A stretch of DNA of 64,000 nt from JAMZMI01 sp049115715. GTDB lineage: Bacteria > Bacteroidota > Bacteroidia > Cytophagales > Cyclobacteriaceae. This document shows positions 1 to 8,934 of this stretch, one piece after another. How positions within the stretch are numbered: position 1 is the first letter of the stretch; each line of letters starts with the position of its first letter. Location: the NCBI GenBank assembly GCA_049115715.1, contig JAGDZQ010000004.1, positions 62,001 to 126,000 on the forward strand. The letters are read 5' to 3'. A model generated the notes under the pieces. That model saw only the letters and a program-made list of their open reading frames with translations. It ran no database searches and was not told the origin of the DNA. Position numbers and translations under genes: made by a program.

Positions 1-1423
1 TGATTTCGTTGGTGTGAGAAATGCCACAAGCCCCAAGCAATTCTAGCACAGCATGAATCGTGTTTTTGTGAAAATTGTAGACACGCTCCGATTTATCTGT
101 CACCTCAAGACCCTTAGCTAACATCTTATCTGTGGTGGCCACACCAGTAGGGCAGTCGTTGGAATTACACCTAAGTGCCTGTATGCACCCAAGGCTAAAC
201 ATAAACGCCCTTGCAGAATTACATATATCTGCACCCAGAGCTCGCATTCTCAAGATCGAAAAAGCAGATAGCACCTTTCCACTTGCGATGATTTTGACCT
301 CATCTCTAAGCTTGTACTTTTCCAAAGTTTTGTGAACGAAGATCAAAGCAGGCTCAAGCGGAAGACCAACAGAATCTGCAAACTCAAGAGGCGCAGCACC
401 AGTGCCACCCTCGGCACCATCCACTGTAATGAAATCAGGCCATATTTTGAGCTCACTCATCTTTTCAACCAAATCAATAAACTCCTCAGTCCTCCCTACG
501 CACAACTTAAAACCAATCGGCTTATGATCCGAAAGCTCCCTTAGCTGCTGAACAAAATTTAAAAGATCCTCCGGTTTTTTGATATTCTTATGTCCGGGAG
601 GAGATATAATCGTTTTGAAAGGCTCCACCCCTCGTATGCGGGCAATCTCTTCATTGTTTTTTGCCGCAGGCAATACACCACCATGTCCCGGTTTAGCACC
701 CTGAGAAACTTTGATCTCGATCATTTTGATTTGAGGAAGTGCCACCTTCTCCCGATATTTTTCAGGATCAAAATCCCCATCTGCAGTTCTGCAACCAAAG
801 TAGCCTGTGCCGATCTGCCATACCAAATCACCTCCACCCTCGATATGATAATCCGATACACTTCCTTCCCCGGTGTTGTGATAGAAATCCCCTTTTTTTG
901 CCCCCTTATTCAAAGCCAAAATCGCATTCTTACTCAACGCACCGTAGCTCATTGCGGAAATATTCAGTACAGAAGCAGAATACACATGCTTACATAGCGA
1001 GCTGCCAATCATCACTCTGGGAAATTCTTCAAACGGAGGAACAGCGTATATAGAATGACGCAACGCCTCATAATCCTCCGTATTGATGTCCAACTGCGTC
1101 CCAAAAGGATTCGTATCATTCACATTCTTAGCCCTTCGATAAACCAAAGCCCTGTGATTTCGGCTATAAGGCTTACCATCCGTTGACCGTTCTATGAAAT
1201 ACTGCTGGATCTCAGGAGATATCGCCTCAAAAAAATATCTGAAATAGCCAAGAAGAGGAAAATTCCTCAAAATAGCATGACTCTTTTGAAACCGATTAGA
1301 AAACCCGATGAGCGCAAGCGGTACCAACACAAAATAACCGTAGTACCACGAAGGGTAAAAATATCCCAGTACACCAACGCAGAGAAGAATAGTAGGAGCT
1401 AGAAAATAAAATAAATGTCTCAT
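1..1423 (-). CDS. FMN-binding glutamate synthase-like protein (GltB domain), 3' end off the window
   Basis: The minus-strand reading frame is open from an ATG at 1423 to the left edge, giving 474 visible residues without a stop, so the C-terminus is missing. Residues about 4-45 are strongly hydrophobic (two probable membrane segments). The rest matches the FMN-binding domain of the glutamate synthase large subunit: a glycine-rich SYGALSKNA stretch, HNTGEGSVSDYH, KPGHGG, an ISPPGHK loop and TVDGAEGGTGAAP. Cysteines 413, 419 and 424 have the C-x5-C-x4-C spacing that binds the [3Fe-4S] cluster in GltB. The amidotransferase half of real glutamate synthase is absent, as in the short membrane-anchored GltB-like family of about 500-550 residues whose physiological electron partner is unclear. 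Whether it makes glutamate cannot be decided here. Confidence 0.9.
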   Translation of the reverse strand, partial: MRHLFYFLAPTILLCVGVLGYFYPSWYYGYFVLVPLALIGFSNRFQKSHAILRNFPLLGYFRYFFEAISPEIQQYFIERSTDGKPYSRNHRALVYRRAKNVNDTNPFGTQLDINTEDYEALRHSIYAVPPFEEFPRVMIGSSLCKHVYSASVLNISAMSYGALSKNAILALNKGAKKGDFYHNTGEGSVSDYHIEGGGDLVWQIGTGYFGCRTADGDFDPEKYREKVALPQIKMIEIKVSQGAKPGHGGVLPAAKNNEEIARIRGVEPFKTIISPPGHKNIKKPEDLLNFVQQLRELSDHKPIGFKLCVGRTEEFIDLVEKMSELKIWPDFITVDGAEGGTGAAPLEFADSVGLPLEPALIFVHKTLEKYKLRDEVKIIASGKVLSAFSILRMRALGADICNSARAFMFSLGCIQALRCNSNDCPTGVATTDKMLAKGLEVTDKSERVYNFHKNTIHAVLELLGACGISHTNEI

Positions 1424-1786
1424 TCGTAAGGATTTGTAAGCCCTACCAAGATAACTGGATTTTTATGAATTCATAAGAAGCAATATGTCAGTATGCAGAT
1501 ATCTGACATCCAAAGCAAGATTAGTAGAAAAGCTGCCCGGAGACAAAGAGCGTCTCCAGCATCCAATAGCCGTCGCGCTATCGGAAGTATCTTTTTTGAA
1601 AGCATTTTAAAAAAAAAATGAAAGAGAACTAAGTCAGATCAGGTATTTTTCTAAGACAGCTAATAACTCAAAAAAGGATACTTTCCTCTATCCCGTCTAG
1701 TTGTCCAGATTCCCCATTTCAAAATACGATACTTAATTATTGATTGCCTTTTAACTAGTTTCTCCAATGGCACTTTTTTACTCCAA
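1424..1786. other. Intergenic region with two GC-rich hairpins and a short palindrome
   Basis: No ORF with coding character lies here. Reading along the plus strand there is a perfect 14-bp palindrome (1463-1476, TTATGAATTCATAA), a 7-bp inverted repeat ATGTCAG/CTGACAT (1485-1491 and 1503-1509), then two GC-rich hairpins: GGAGAC/GTCTCC (1539-1544 with 1552-1557) and CCAATAGC/GCTATCGG (1563-1570 with 1577-1584, one G-U pair). The region is the upstream leader of the GltB-like gene. The hairpins are much richer in GC than the surroundings, so they may be a dispersed repeat rather than a regulatory site. Confidence 0.6.
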
Positions 1787-2809
1787 TCACCACTTCACTG
1801 CAATTTTCCCCATTGACTTTCTGGAAGCAAGAAAGTCATGAGCCTCTGCTAGTTGCGTGTGTTCATATTCTCTCCCAACAGTTGGCTTAATTTTCCCTTT
1901 TTCATATAGATCAATCACAGCTCTAAGGCATCTTTCCAAGAGCTCAGGTTTATCATCAGCAATACGAAGCATATTGATTCCAATAAGCGAAGTAGATTTC
2001 GATACGAAACCAATCGGACTCCAGAACCCAAACCCAAAAACCAACTTCAGCATCTTAAAAATATTTCCTTTGGCATCCGTCAACTTCGAAGCGCCATAGA
2101 TAACTACTCGCCCGCCAGAATTCAAAAGCTTGAAGTCTTTCTTGACATAATTGCCTCCAATAGGGTTGAAAGTGGCATCCAATTTTCCTTTAAAACCCAG
2201 ACCCTCTATCTCCCGCAAATAATCACCCTTTCTATAATTGATAGGATAATCTACCCCCAGAGATTTCAAGTAGTCCAACTTTTCCTCAGAGCCAGCAGTT
2301 CCGAATACAACACACCCTTTATTTTTAAGTAGCTGAATCAAAGCGGTACCCACACCCCCAGCTGCAGCATGTACAAGCACATGATCCCCCTCGTGCAAAT
2401 TGATCGATTCCTCTGCAGCAAAATATGCCGTTATATATTGAGTTGCTAAAGCTGTAGCTTCCCCAACCGAAATTGACTCAGGAATAGGAGCGAGTGCCAT
2501 TTCAGGAGTTATCACATGATCAGCATAACCACCAAATCGAGTAAAAGCCAATACCCGATCCCCGACTTTCACACTAGTCACACTCTCGCCCAGTTCCTTT
2601 ACACGACCCACATTTTCATAGCCAATTACAGCAGGGAGAGGAGGGCAATCTTTGTACAAGCCAAGCCGGGCCATCACATCCGCAAAGTTCAAACCGAAAC
2701 CCTCCGATTCTATCAATACTTCTCCAGCCTTTGGTGAAGGAGTGTTGGATTTGCGAAGCTCAAAAGCTTTGTCTGATGATCCGTTTTTTATCAGGGCGTA
2801 TGATTTCAT
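1787..2809 (-). CDS. Zinc-free medium-chain oxidoreductase, VAT1-like quinone oxidoreductase family
   Basis: 340 residues. The N-terminal GroES-like domain (about 25-120) has the GLNFADVMARLGLY segment typical of quinone oxidoreductase and VAT-1 proteins, and lacks the Cys/His set of zinc alcohol dehydrogenases. The Rossmann domain follows with the NAD(P)H-binding HAAAGGVGTALIQL at 147-160. A late GINMLRIADDKPELL segment resembles the VAT1 subgroup. The expected reaction is NADPH-dependent reduction of a quinone or enone in the cytoplasm, but the substrate cannot be read from sequence. The gene lies 55 bp after the MscS gene on the same strand and may share its transcript. Confidence 0.85.
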   Translation of the reverse strand: MKSYALIKNGSSDKAFELRKSNTPSPKAGEVLIESEGFGLNFADVMARLGLYKDCPPLPAVIGYENVGRVKELGESVTSVKVGDRVLAFTRFGGYADHVITPEMALAPIPESISVGEATALATQYITAYFAAEESINLHEGDHVLVHAAAGGVGTALIQLLKNKGCVVFGTAGSEEKLDYLKSLGVDYPINYRKGDYLREIEGLGFKGKLDATFNPIGGNYVKKDFKLLNSGGRVVIYGASKLTDAKGNIFKMLKLVFGFGFWSPIGFVSKSTSLIGINMLRIADDKPELLERCLRAVIDLYEKGKIKPTVGREYEHTQLAEAHDFLASRKSMGKIAVKW

Positions 2810-2864
2810 GTATTATTGTTTTAATTCTTTGTGCACGGAGTAAGGATAAGTGAAACCTTGCTTT

Positions 2865-4463
2865 CTACTGACTCTTGCCGAAATACTCATCCACTCTCAA
2901 TTTCAATTCATCCTTTCCCATATAAGTAGGAGAAAGCGAAGGCTGTCCAGGTAAGGTTTCCATTTGAAGCGTTTGAGTAGGGAAAGCAAAATTGACCCCA
3001 AGTTCCTTGCCCAATTTCAAAATCTCAAGCAAGACTTCATGCCTTGCTCTCAACTCCTCCGTCCAATTCGGAACCTCAAAAAATATGTAGAACATCACAT
3101 TTAGCGAGAATGACGCCATGTCATTGAAGTAGATGTTGTGATAATCCTTTCTTGTGTCGGGGTGATTTTCAACAACCCTCCTCAATCCGTCTACAAACGC
3201 TTCAATGAGCTCAGGTGGAGTATCATATGTCAAAGCGATTTGAGTGTAAAACCGCCTATACTTTCTCAAGCCATGATTATCTATAGTACTGTCCGCCATT
3301 CTGCCGTTTGGCACATACATGAGAGAATTTCTAAACGTACGAATTCTGGAAGACCTAAACCCAACTTCCTCTACCGTACCATCGATCTCGCCAGAAGTAA
3401 CCCAATCGCCTATCTGAAACGGTTTGTCAATAAAGATCATGAGTGACCCAAAGAAATTCTTAATTGTATCCTGTGCAGCAAGTGCAAAAGCCAAACCACC
3501 AATCGATAAACCAGTGAGCAATGGAATGATGTCTATGTTCAGATTACTAAGTACGAATAGCGTACCTATAACGACTACAAACGTTTTGAGTGTTTTGCGC
3601 AAAAGCGGAACAAGCTGGTCATCCAGCGTGCTCTTCGTTTTCTTAGCGAGCCGTTGTAAATACATAGCCAGAAGATCCACCAACCTGTAAAACACAATCG
3701 TTCCAAACAGCGGAAGTAGAGCCTTGAGTGCTGCTATCACATATCTCGAGATATCAGGAGGAAGCTGAAGCGCCGGTGCAAAAACAACCAGTAGAAGAAA
3801 CACCAAGAACAAACTTGCTGGTTTTGCAACTGGTAATAAGTACTTCCCTGCAAGTTGCTCATAACCAGCTCTAAGGAGTATTTTAAGGATAATTTTCTGT
3901 ACTAGAAAAGTAAAAATTTTATGAATCAATACACTTAGAAATGCGAGAATGAGGATTCCCAGATACTGATATAAATAAAGACCTAAAATTTTTCTTGTAC
4001 CTAATTTTGGCAAATGCCTGAGCAGGAAATCTGTTCCAAAGTTGAAGACTTCCTCATGCAAAATGTCAATATAGATAATGGATCTTTCAGAGTAAAACCA
4101 TTCATTATTGGTCTTTGTAAGATAAATTTCTGGATGCTTGGCCGTAAGAACATACTGTGGCTTTCTTAAAGCAGAGTCGTAGTAATTAGGATCTTTTGGC
4201 AGTTCACTTATCTCGATATAAATACCTTCACCGTCTAAAATTTGCTTGAGTTTGATGGCCAACTCCACGGCTTCCTCCTTTGTTCTATTGGAGAGGTTGA
4301 AGGGGACAGCAGCCTTATCTTTATCGTAAGAATCCTCCTGCAGATAGAGCAAATGAGTGACTACTGTGGCCTGCGGAGTAGAAAGATCAACCTGAAGCGA
4401 ATCCTGAGCAAAAAGCCCCAGTCCTATGGAACAAAGTAGAAAAAAAAGAAGTTGTTTTGCCAT
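2865..4463 (-). CDS. MscS-family mechanosensitive ion channel with extracytoplasmic N-terminal domain
   Basis: 532 residues. A signal peptide ends near FAQ (18-20), followed by a periplasmic domain of about 130 residues. Hydrophobic segments fall near 163-186, 213-232, 243-264, 292-307 and 313-330. The last is the pore helix, GLSIGGLAFALAAQ (318-331), followed by the MscS beta domain (PFQIGDWVTSGEIDGTVEEV, then VPNGRM). Such channels gate on membrane tension and release solutes on osmotic downshock. The protein is longer than the classic 290-residue MscS because of the N-terminal domain. On the minus strand a TACCTTTG box (4494-4487) lies about 25 nt upstream of the ATG and fits the Bacteroidota -7 element. 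Divergent from the M3 peptidase gene. Confidence 0.92.
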   Translation of the reverse strand: MAKQLLFFLLCSIGLGLFAQDSLQVDLSTPQATVVTHLLYLQEDSYDKDKAAVPFNLSNRTKEEAVELAIKLKQILDGEGIYIEISELPKDPNYYDSALRKPQYVLTAKHPEIYLTKTNNEWFYSERSIIYIDILHEEVFNFGTDFLLRHLPKLGTRKILGLYLYQYLGILILAFLSVLIHKIFTFLVQKIILKILLRAGYEQLAGKYLLPVAKPASLFLVFLLLVVFAPALQLPPDISRYVIAALKALLPLFGTIVFYRLVDLLAMYLQRLAKKTKSTLDDQLVPLLRKTLKTFVVVIGTLFVLSNLNIDIIPLLTGLSIGGLAFALAAQDTIKNFFGSLMIFIDKPFQIGDWVTSGEIDGTVEEVGFRSSRIRTFRNSLMYVPNGRMADSTIDNHGLRKYRRFYTQIALTYDTPPELIEAFVDGLRRVVENHPDTRKDYHNIYFNDMASFSLNVMFYIFFEVPNWTEELRARHEVLLEILKLGKELGVNFAFPTQTLQMETLPGQPSLSPTYMGKDELKLRVDEYFGKSQ

Positions 4464-4486
4464 ATCTCTTTTTTTGGATTTTCCTC

Positions 4487-4494
4487 CAAAGGTA
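4487..4494 (-). promoter_or_regulatory. Putative -7 box (TACCTTTG) for the MscS gene
   Basis: Read on the minus strand the site is TACCTTTG, an exact match to the Bacteroidota TAnnTTTG consensus, ending 24 nt before the start codon. I do not see a clear TTG element at the usual distance upstream, so this rests on the -7 box alone. Confidence 0.4.
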
Positions 4495-4541
4495 ATTCAA
4501 ATCAAAGACTGATTTTTATAGAAAAAAATTGATTAATTGTC

Positions 4542-6584
4542 ATGAAAAACCCGCTTTTAAGCACTTTTGATACCCCTTTCGAAATTCCCCCCTTCCAAGA
4601 AATTAAGATTGATCACTACTTACCGGCTATAGAGAAAGCGATTGACTTATCGCGAGCAGAGTTGGAGCAGATTATTGGCAATACCGAGTCTCCCACTTTC
4701 GAGAATACCATTGAAGCCATGGAGTTATCAGGAGAAATACTCGGACGGGTCACTTCTGTTCTCTTTAACCTAAACTCTGCCGAAACAAGTGATGACCTTC
4801 AAGCCGTAGCACGAGACGCATCCCCATTGCTTTCAGCTTTTAGCAATGAGGTAAACCAAAATGAAAAACTCTGGTCAAGAGTAAAGGAAGTATTCGAGAA
4901 TCAAGATGCTTTTGATCTGGATAGCGAGCAAAAAATGCTTCTCACAAAAACCCATAAGGGATTTGTGAGAAATGGAGCAGATTTAAGTGAAGAAAAGAAA
5001 GCACGTTTCAAAGAGGTATCGATGGAATTGGCTCAGCTTTCATTGCAGTTTGGTGAAAACGTATTGGCAGAAACCAATGATTATGAGCTTGTTATAAACA
5101 ATGAGTCAGATCTGGCTGGATTGCCCGCCGATGTTATTGCCAGAGCCAAAGAAAGCGCTGAGCAAAAAGATAAACCTGATGCCTGGATCTTCACCTTGCA
5201 AGCCCCAAGCTACATCCCTTTCATGGAGCATGCAGAAAACCGTGACCTAAGAGAGCAACTTTACAAAGCTTATATGAGCAAAGCACTCAAAGGAGACGAG
5301 CGAGATAATCAAGACGTGATTAAGCAAATCATATCTTTGAGAGCTGAGATAGCTTCACTTTTAGGCTATGAAACCTACTCAAATTACGTCTTGGAAGAAA
5401 GGATGGCAGAAGCCCCTCAAAAAGTCATCGATTTCTTAGAAGATTTGCTAGAAAAAGCACTTCCAAAGGCAAAAACCGAATATGAGGAATTGAAGGTATT
5501 CATGAAAGACCTTGAAGTAGAGCACGATCTTGAACGTTGGGATTGGGCTTTTTATTCCGAGAAACTGAGAAAGAAAAAATACGATTTGGACGATGAACTT
5601 ACCAAGCCATATTTTAAGCTTGAAAATGTGATATCGGGTGTTTTCAAGACTGCAGAAAAATTATTCGACATAACCTTTGAGAGAAATGACGACATTCCAG
5701 TTTATCATAAAGATGTGGAAGCGTATGAGATGAAAAACATTTCTGGAGAGGTTACAGCGGTGTTTTTAGCAGACTTTTTTCCAAGAGAAGGCAAGCGAGG
5801 AGGAGCGTGGATGACCTCATATCGTGAAGAGAAAAAAGTGGGAGGGACCAAAATAATACCTCAGGTAAGTATTGTCTGTAATTTCACCCCATCGTCAGCT
5901 GACAGTCCTTCACTTTTGAAATTTGACGAAGTTCAAACATTGTTTCATGAGTTTGGTCATGCATTACACGGCATGTTGGCGGATACAACTTATTCTAGTT
6001 TATCAGGTACAAGCGTGTATTGGGATTTTGTAGAGCTTCCATCTCAAATTTTTGAGAATTGGTGCTATGAAAAAGAATGCCTAGAACTTTTTGCGCACCA
6101 TTATAAGACAGGAGAGTTAATTCCATCTGATTATATAGAAAAGTTAAAAGAGAGTGCAATCTATCATGAAGCCTACGCTACCGTAAGACAAATAAGCTTT
6201 GGTTTACTTGATTTGAAATGGCACAACATGACCGTGGATGAGGCAAAAGGAATTGAGGACGTCATTGCTTTTGAAAAAGAAGCCTTTTCACCAACTGATT
6301 TATTCCCTTCAGTGAGTGGAACAAATATGAGTGTGCAGTTTAGCCATATTTTTGGAGGCGGATATGCCTCGGGATATTACAGCTACAAATGGGCAGAGGT
6401 GCTGGACGCAGATGCGTTTTCACTATTCAAGAAGAATGGAGTTTTCCATAAGCCTACTGCTGATTCTTTCAAAGAAAATATACTGAGCAAAGGAGGAACT
6501 GAACACCCGATGGAACTTTACAAAAAATTCAGAGGTCAAGAACCTACACCTGAAGCGCTACTTGAGCGGGCCGGTTTAGTCTGA
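4542..6584 (+). CDS. dcp: M3 family zinc metallopeptidase (peptidyl-dipeptidase Dcp / oligopeptidase A type)
   Basis: 680 residues, the usual size for cytoplasmic M3 peptidases of the Dcp/OpdA group. The zinc site FHEFGHALHGML supplies H469, catalytic E470 and H473, and the third ligand is E498 in WDFVELPSQIFENW. The C-terminal part carries SGTNMSVQFSHIFGGGYASG, a hallmark of the substrate-binding lid of this family. No signal peptide is present. The role is degradation of short peptides released by other proteases. Dcp removes C-terminal dipeptides while OpdA is an endopeptidase, and the sequence does not decide between them. The start follows a 78-bp spacer shared with the divergent MscS gene. 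Confidence 0.93.
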   Translation: MKNPLLSTFDTPFEIPPFQEIKIDHYLPAIEKAIDLSRAELEQIIGNTESPTFENTIEAMELSGEILGRVTSVLFNLNSAETSDDLQAVARDASPLLSAFSNEVNQNEKLWSRVKEVFENQDAFDLDSEQKMLLTKTHKGFVRNGADLSEEKKARFKEVSMELAQLSLQFGENVLAETNDYELVINNESDLAGLPADVIARAKESAEQKDKPDAWIFTLQAPSYIPFMEHAENRDLREQLYKAYMSKALKGDERDNQDVIKQIISLRAEIASLLGYETYSNYVLEERMAEAPQKVIDFLEDLLEKALPKAKTEYEELKVFMKDLEVEHDLERWDWAFYSEKLRKKKYDLDDELTKPYFKLENVISGVFKTAEKLFDITFERNDDIPVYHKDVEAYEMKNISGEVTAVFLADFFPREGKRGGAWMTSYREEKKVGGTKIIPQVSIVCNFTPSSADSPSLLKFDEVQTLFHEFGHALHGMLADTTYSSLSGTSVYWDFVELPSQIFENWCYEKECLELFAHHYKTGELIPSDYIEKLKESAIYHEAYATVRQISFGLLDLKWHNMTVDEAKGIEDVIAFEKEAFSPTDLFPSVSGTNMSVQFSHIFGGGYASGYYSYKWAEVLDADAFSLFKKNGVFHKPTADSFKENILSKGGTEHPMELYKKFRGQEPTPEALLERAGLV

Positions 6585-6960
6585 TAAATATCTATAGTAA
6601 GTCAGATTTAAAAGCGTTATTTGTATTGTAATTCAGCTTTGGGAATTAAAAAAGCTTCTATTTGTTTAAATTGGGGCATTTCAAGATTTATTGGAATAGC
6701 GATTTATCTTAATTTTTCTTTCAATTAAGATAAATCTGCTCTCGCTTAATTTCCAATATTTTCTTTGATAGATTATCTTCGAAAAAGGTGACGTTGTATG
6801 CCTTTTTTTTATGATCCTCTGCTACGAAATATTGAAATAAATGTTTTATTTAATTTCTAATTTGTTAAAATTGGGAGTCGGATTCAATATTGTTTTGACA
6901 AATTGGTATACTTATCCATTAAAAAGAACGCCTATTAAGTAGACTTTTACAACTTTATAT
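6585..6960. other. AT-rich intergenic region upstream of the ECF sigma gene
   Basis: 376 bp without a coding frame. The notable content is the perfect 14-bp inverted repeat at 6701-6736. The rest is AT-rich. No convincing TAnnTTTG box was found close to the sigma factor start. Confidence 0.5.
6701..6736. repeat. Perfect 14-bp inverted repeat (hairpin)
   Basis: GATTTATCTTAATT (6701-6714) and AATTAAGATAAATC (6723-6736) are exact reverse complements around an 8-nt pyrimidine loop. With one bulged base the pairing extends outward by AGC/GCT to 6698-6740. There is no T-run after it, so it is not a standard terminator. It lies between the M3 peptidase gene and the sigma factor gene and could be an operator or a transcript-end stabiliser. 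Confidence 0.65.
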
Positions 6961-7527
6961 ATGATGAAAATCTTCACTCAAAAAGGAGATAAAAGCACAG
7001 TAAAAAGAATTAAAAAAGGCGATACTCAAGCCTTTAAAGTTTTGTATGATAAGTATGCGGACAAAATACTTCATACAGCTCTCAGCTTGAACCTCAGCCA
7101 GATGGACGCTGAAGGAGTGGTTCAGGAAGTTTTCTTAAGAATTTGGAAGAATAGATCCAGTCTGGATGAAAGTCTATCCATCAATTCTTACTTACTCACA
7201 ATTGCCAAATCATATATTCTGAAGAATCTCAGAAGAAAAACATATCAACAAGCATTCGAAAATTATAGTTTCTTAAATGGAGTTACTTCAAGCAACCAGG
7301 TTGAGGATTATATCATATTTTCGGATATGGAGTCTATTTCAAGGGGAGTCATCGACGAATTGCCTAAGCAGCAGCGTCAAGTGTTTATGATGAAAACTCA
7401 GGAACATCTATCCATAGAGGAAATATCCAATAAGCTTGAAATATCCCAGAGAACAACAGAAAATCATTTCTTTAGAGCGACTAAAACCATAAAGGATAAG
7501 CTCATCAAGTTGCAGGCGATCTCTTAA
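6961..7527 (+). CDS. ECF-type RNA polymerase sigma factor (Bacteroidota FecI-like)
   Basis: 188 residues. Sigma-70 region 2 spans about 20-90 (AFKVLYDKYADKILHTAL, then EGVVQEVFLRIWKNR, the core-binding and -10 recognition helices). Region 4 spans about 120-180 (ELPKQQRQVFMMKTQEHLSIEEISNKLEISQRTTENH), a helix-turn-helix for the -35 region. It precedes a FecR anti-sigma gene and a SusC with an N-terminal signalling domain, the standard cell-surface signalling trio: ligand binding at SusC is relayed through FecR to release this sigma factor. The 249-bp gap before fecR suggests the two may not be strictly cotranscribed. Confidence 0.93.
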   Translation: MMKIFTQKGDKSTVKRIKKGDTQAFKVLYDKYADKILHTALSLNLSQMDAEGVVQEVFLRIWKNRSSLDESLSINSYLLTIAKSYILKNLRRKTYQQAFENYSFLNGVTSSNQVEDYIIFSDMESISRGVIDELPKQQRQVFMMKTQEHLSIEEISNKLEISQRTTENHFFRATKTIKDKLIKLQAIS

Positions 7528-7776
7528 TTCATTGGATCACTTAATTCCGTTTTAGCGCTGCAGTACTAGTTCCAACCTTTATATTCGATTCATATAGGCT
7601 GATTTCGACTTTGTTTCGAAAATTCCTATTATTCTATTTTCAATAGCTTTTGACGTCTTTTTTTTGCGTCTATTCAAAAATGAAGACGTATTCTTTCTTA
7701 ATATTTTAATTTTTTTTTCTGAGCACTGAGTATATCGATAGGCTTGTGGCTATACATACCAAGCAATTAAGTAAAG

Positions 7777-8799
7777 ATGTATTCAGAATTAGGCAAAAAA
7801 TTCTTCAACAATGAATGTACCCCCGAGGAAGCTAGGCAGTTTCTAGAATGGTTTTATTCGGAAGAAGGGAAACAATCGATAGAAGAACAAGTAGACGAAG
7901 CTTGGACTCAAAAGGCGAAATACCATTGGGATAAAGAGCTGTTATTTGAAAAAATTGATAGTCTGAAAGATCAATCCGATTTGAGCATTTCTCACAACCT
8001 TCCCCTCGAACGGGAAATTAAAAACGAGGAAAGTGCAAAATCAAGATCAATGACTTATTTCAGTTCTTGGAAGATTGCAGCCTCCTTAACCATTCTAATA
8101 GGGATTGCGGTACTCTTTACGCTACCAAAAGAGGAGGAAGTCAAAATTGTACAAAAGGAATTCATTGAGAAACGAAATCCAGCAGGTCAAAAGTCAATTA
8201 TTCGATTGCCTGATGGATCCAAGGTCACACTAAATGCTGAGAGTAGTATTAGATATCTGTCAAAATTCACCGCGGAAGAAAGAATGATTGAATTGAAGGG
8301 GGAAGCCTTTTTTGAAGTAGCAAAAGATTCACTGCGTCCTTTTAGAGTTAAAAGTGAAGACATAGTCACGAGCGCTTTGGGAACCTCATTCAACATACGA
8401 TCTTATGAAGATGACAATGATGTGAAGGTAAGTTTGGTGACGGGAAAGGTTGTGGTAGAAGATAAGGACAATATCGGTCAGTTTTCAATCAAATTGATTC
8501 CGGGAGATGGATTGGCTTACAATAAGTGCAAAAAGACCATTTCTAGTTTCAAGGCTGATCTATCATCCCTAAAAGCTTGGAGAGATGGTATCCTTCAATT
8601 TCAAAATAGTGAATTCTCACAGATGGTAAAAACGCTGGAAAGATGGTATGGCGTAAAGATCAAAGGAGAGGGAATACAGGGGACGTTCACCGGAACATTT
8701 AATAACCAAAGCCTTGAAGCAGTGCTCAAAGGATTATCCTATTCATTTGTTTTCGACTATGAAATCAATGAAAAGAATGTAACGCTTTTAAAGAAGTAA
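7777..8799 (+). CDS. FecR-family anti-sigma factor
   Basis: 340 residues: a cytoplasmic N-terminal part (1-95) that would hold the sigma factor, one membrane helix (about 99-115, SSWKIAASLTILIGIAVLF), then the periplasmic FecR domain (about 130-240, with NPAGQKSIIRLPDGSKVTLN and LKGEAFFEVAKD), and a C-terminal DUF4974 domain (about 260-340, LQFQNSEFSQMVKTLERWYGVKI read in pieces). This is the usual architecture of Bacteroidota anti-sigma factors that talk to the N-terminal domain of SusC-type receptors. It lies between the sigma gene and susC, which fixes its partner assignment. Confidence 0.93.
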   Translation: MYSELGKKFFNNECTPEEARQFLEWFYSEEGKQSIEEQVDEAWTQKAKYHWDKELLFEKIDSLKDQSDLSISHNLPLEREIKNEESAKSRSMTYFSSWKIAASLTILIGIAVLFTLPKEEEVKIVQKEFIEKRNPAGQKSIIRLPDGSKVTLNAESSIRYLSKFTAEERMIELKGEAFFEVAKDSLRPFRVKSEDIVTSALGTSFNIRSYEDDNDVKVSLVTGKVVVEDKDNIGQFSIKLIPGDGLAYNKCKKTISSFKADLSSLKAWRDGILQFQNSEFSQMVKTLERWYGVKIKGEGIQGTFTGTFNNQSLEAVLKGLSYSFVFDYEINEKNVTLLKK

Positions 8800-8851
8800 T
8801 AACTATAACTCTATTATGATGAACAGACGCTACAAAGACCCTTAAAAAAGA

Positions 8852-8880
8852 GAGTCCGCAATGTGGGGCATTGCGGACTC
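8852..8880. repeat. 12-bp perfect hairpin between fecR and susC
   Basis: GAGTCCGCAATG (8852-8863) pairs with CATTGCGGACTC (8869-8880) around the loop TGGGG. On the plus strand it is followed by A residues, not T, so it does not look like an intrinsic terminator for fecR. It would form in the fecR-susC transcript 54 nt before the susC start and may block exonuclease decay or set different levels of regulator and receptor mRNA. Confidence 0.7.
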
Positions 8881-8934
8881 AAAAAAATGCTTTTAAAAAA
8901 ATCAGTAAAAACTTAATTAAAAACATGTAAAAGT

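Noticed and set aside
132..1053. Several plus-strand ORFs in the first kilobase
   Set aside because: They are antisense shadows of the GltB-like gene, which has conserved cofactor and iron-sulfur motifs on the minus strand.
8852..8890. Intrinsic terminator on the plus strand after fecR
   Set aside because: The hairpin is followed by A residues, not T, on the plus strand.
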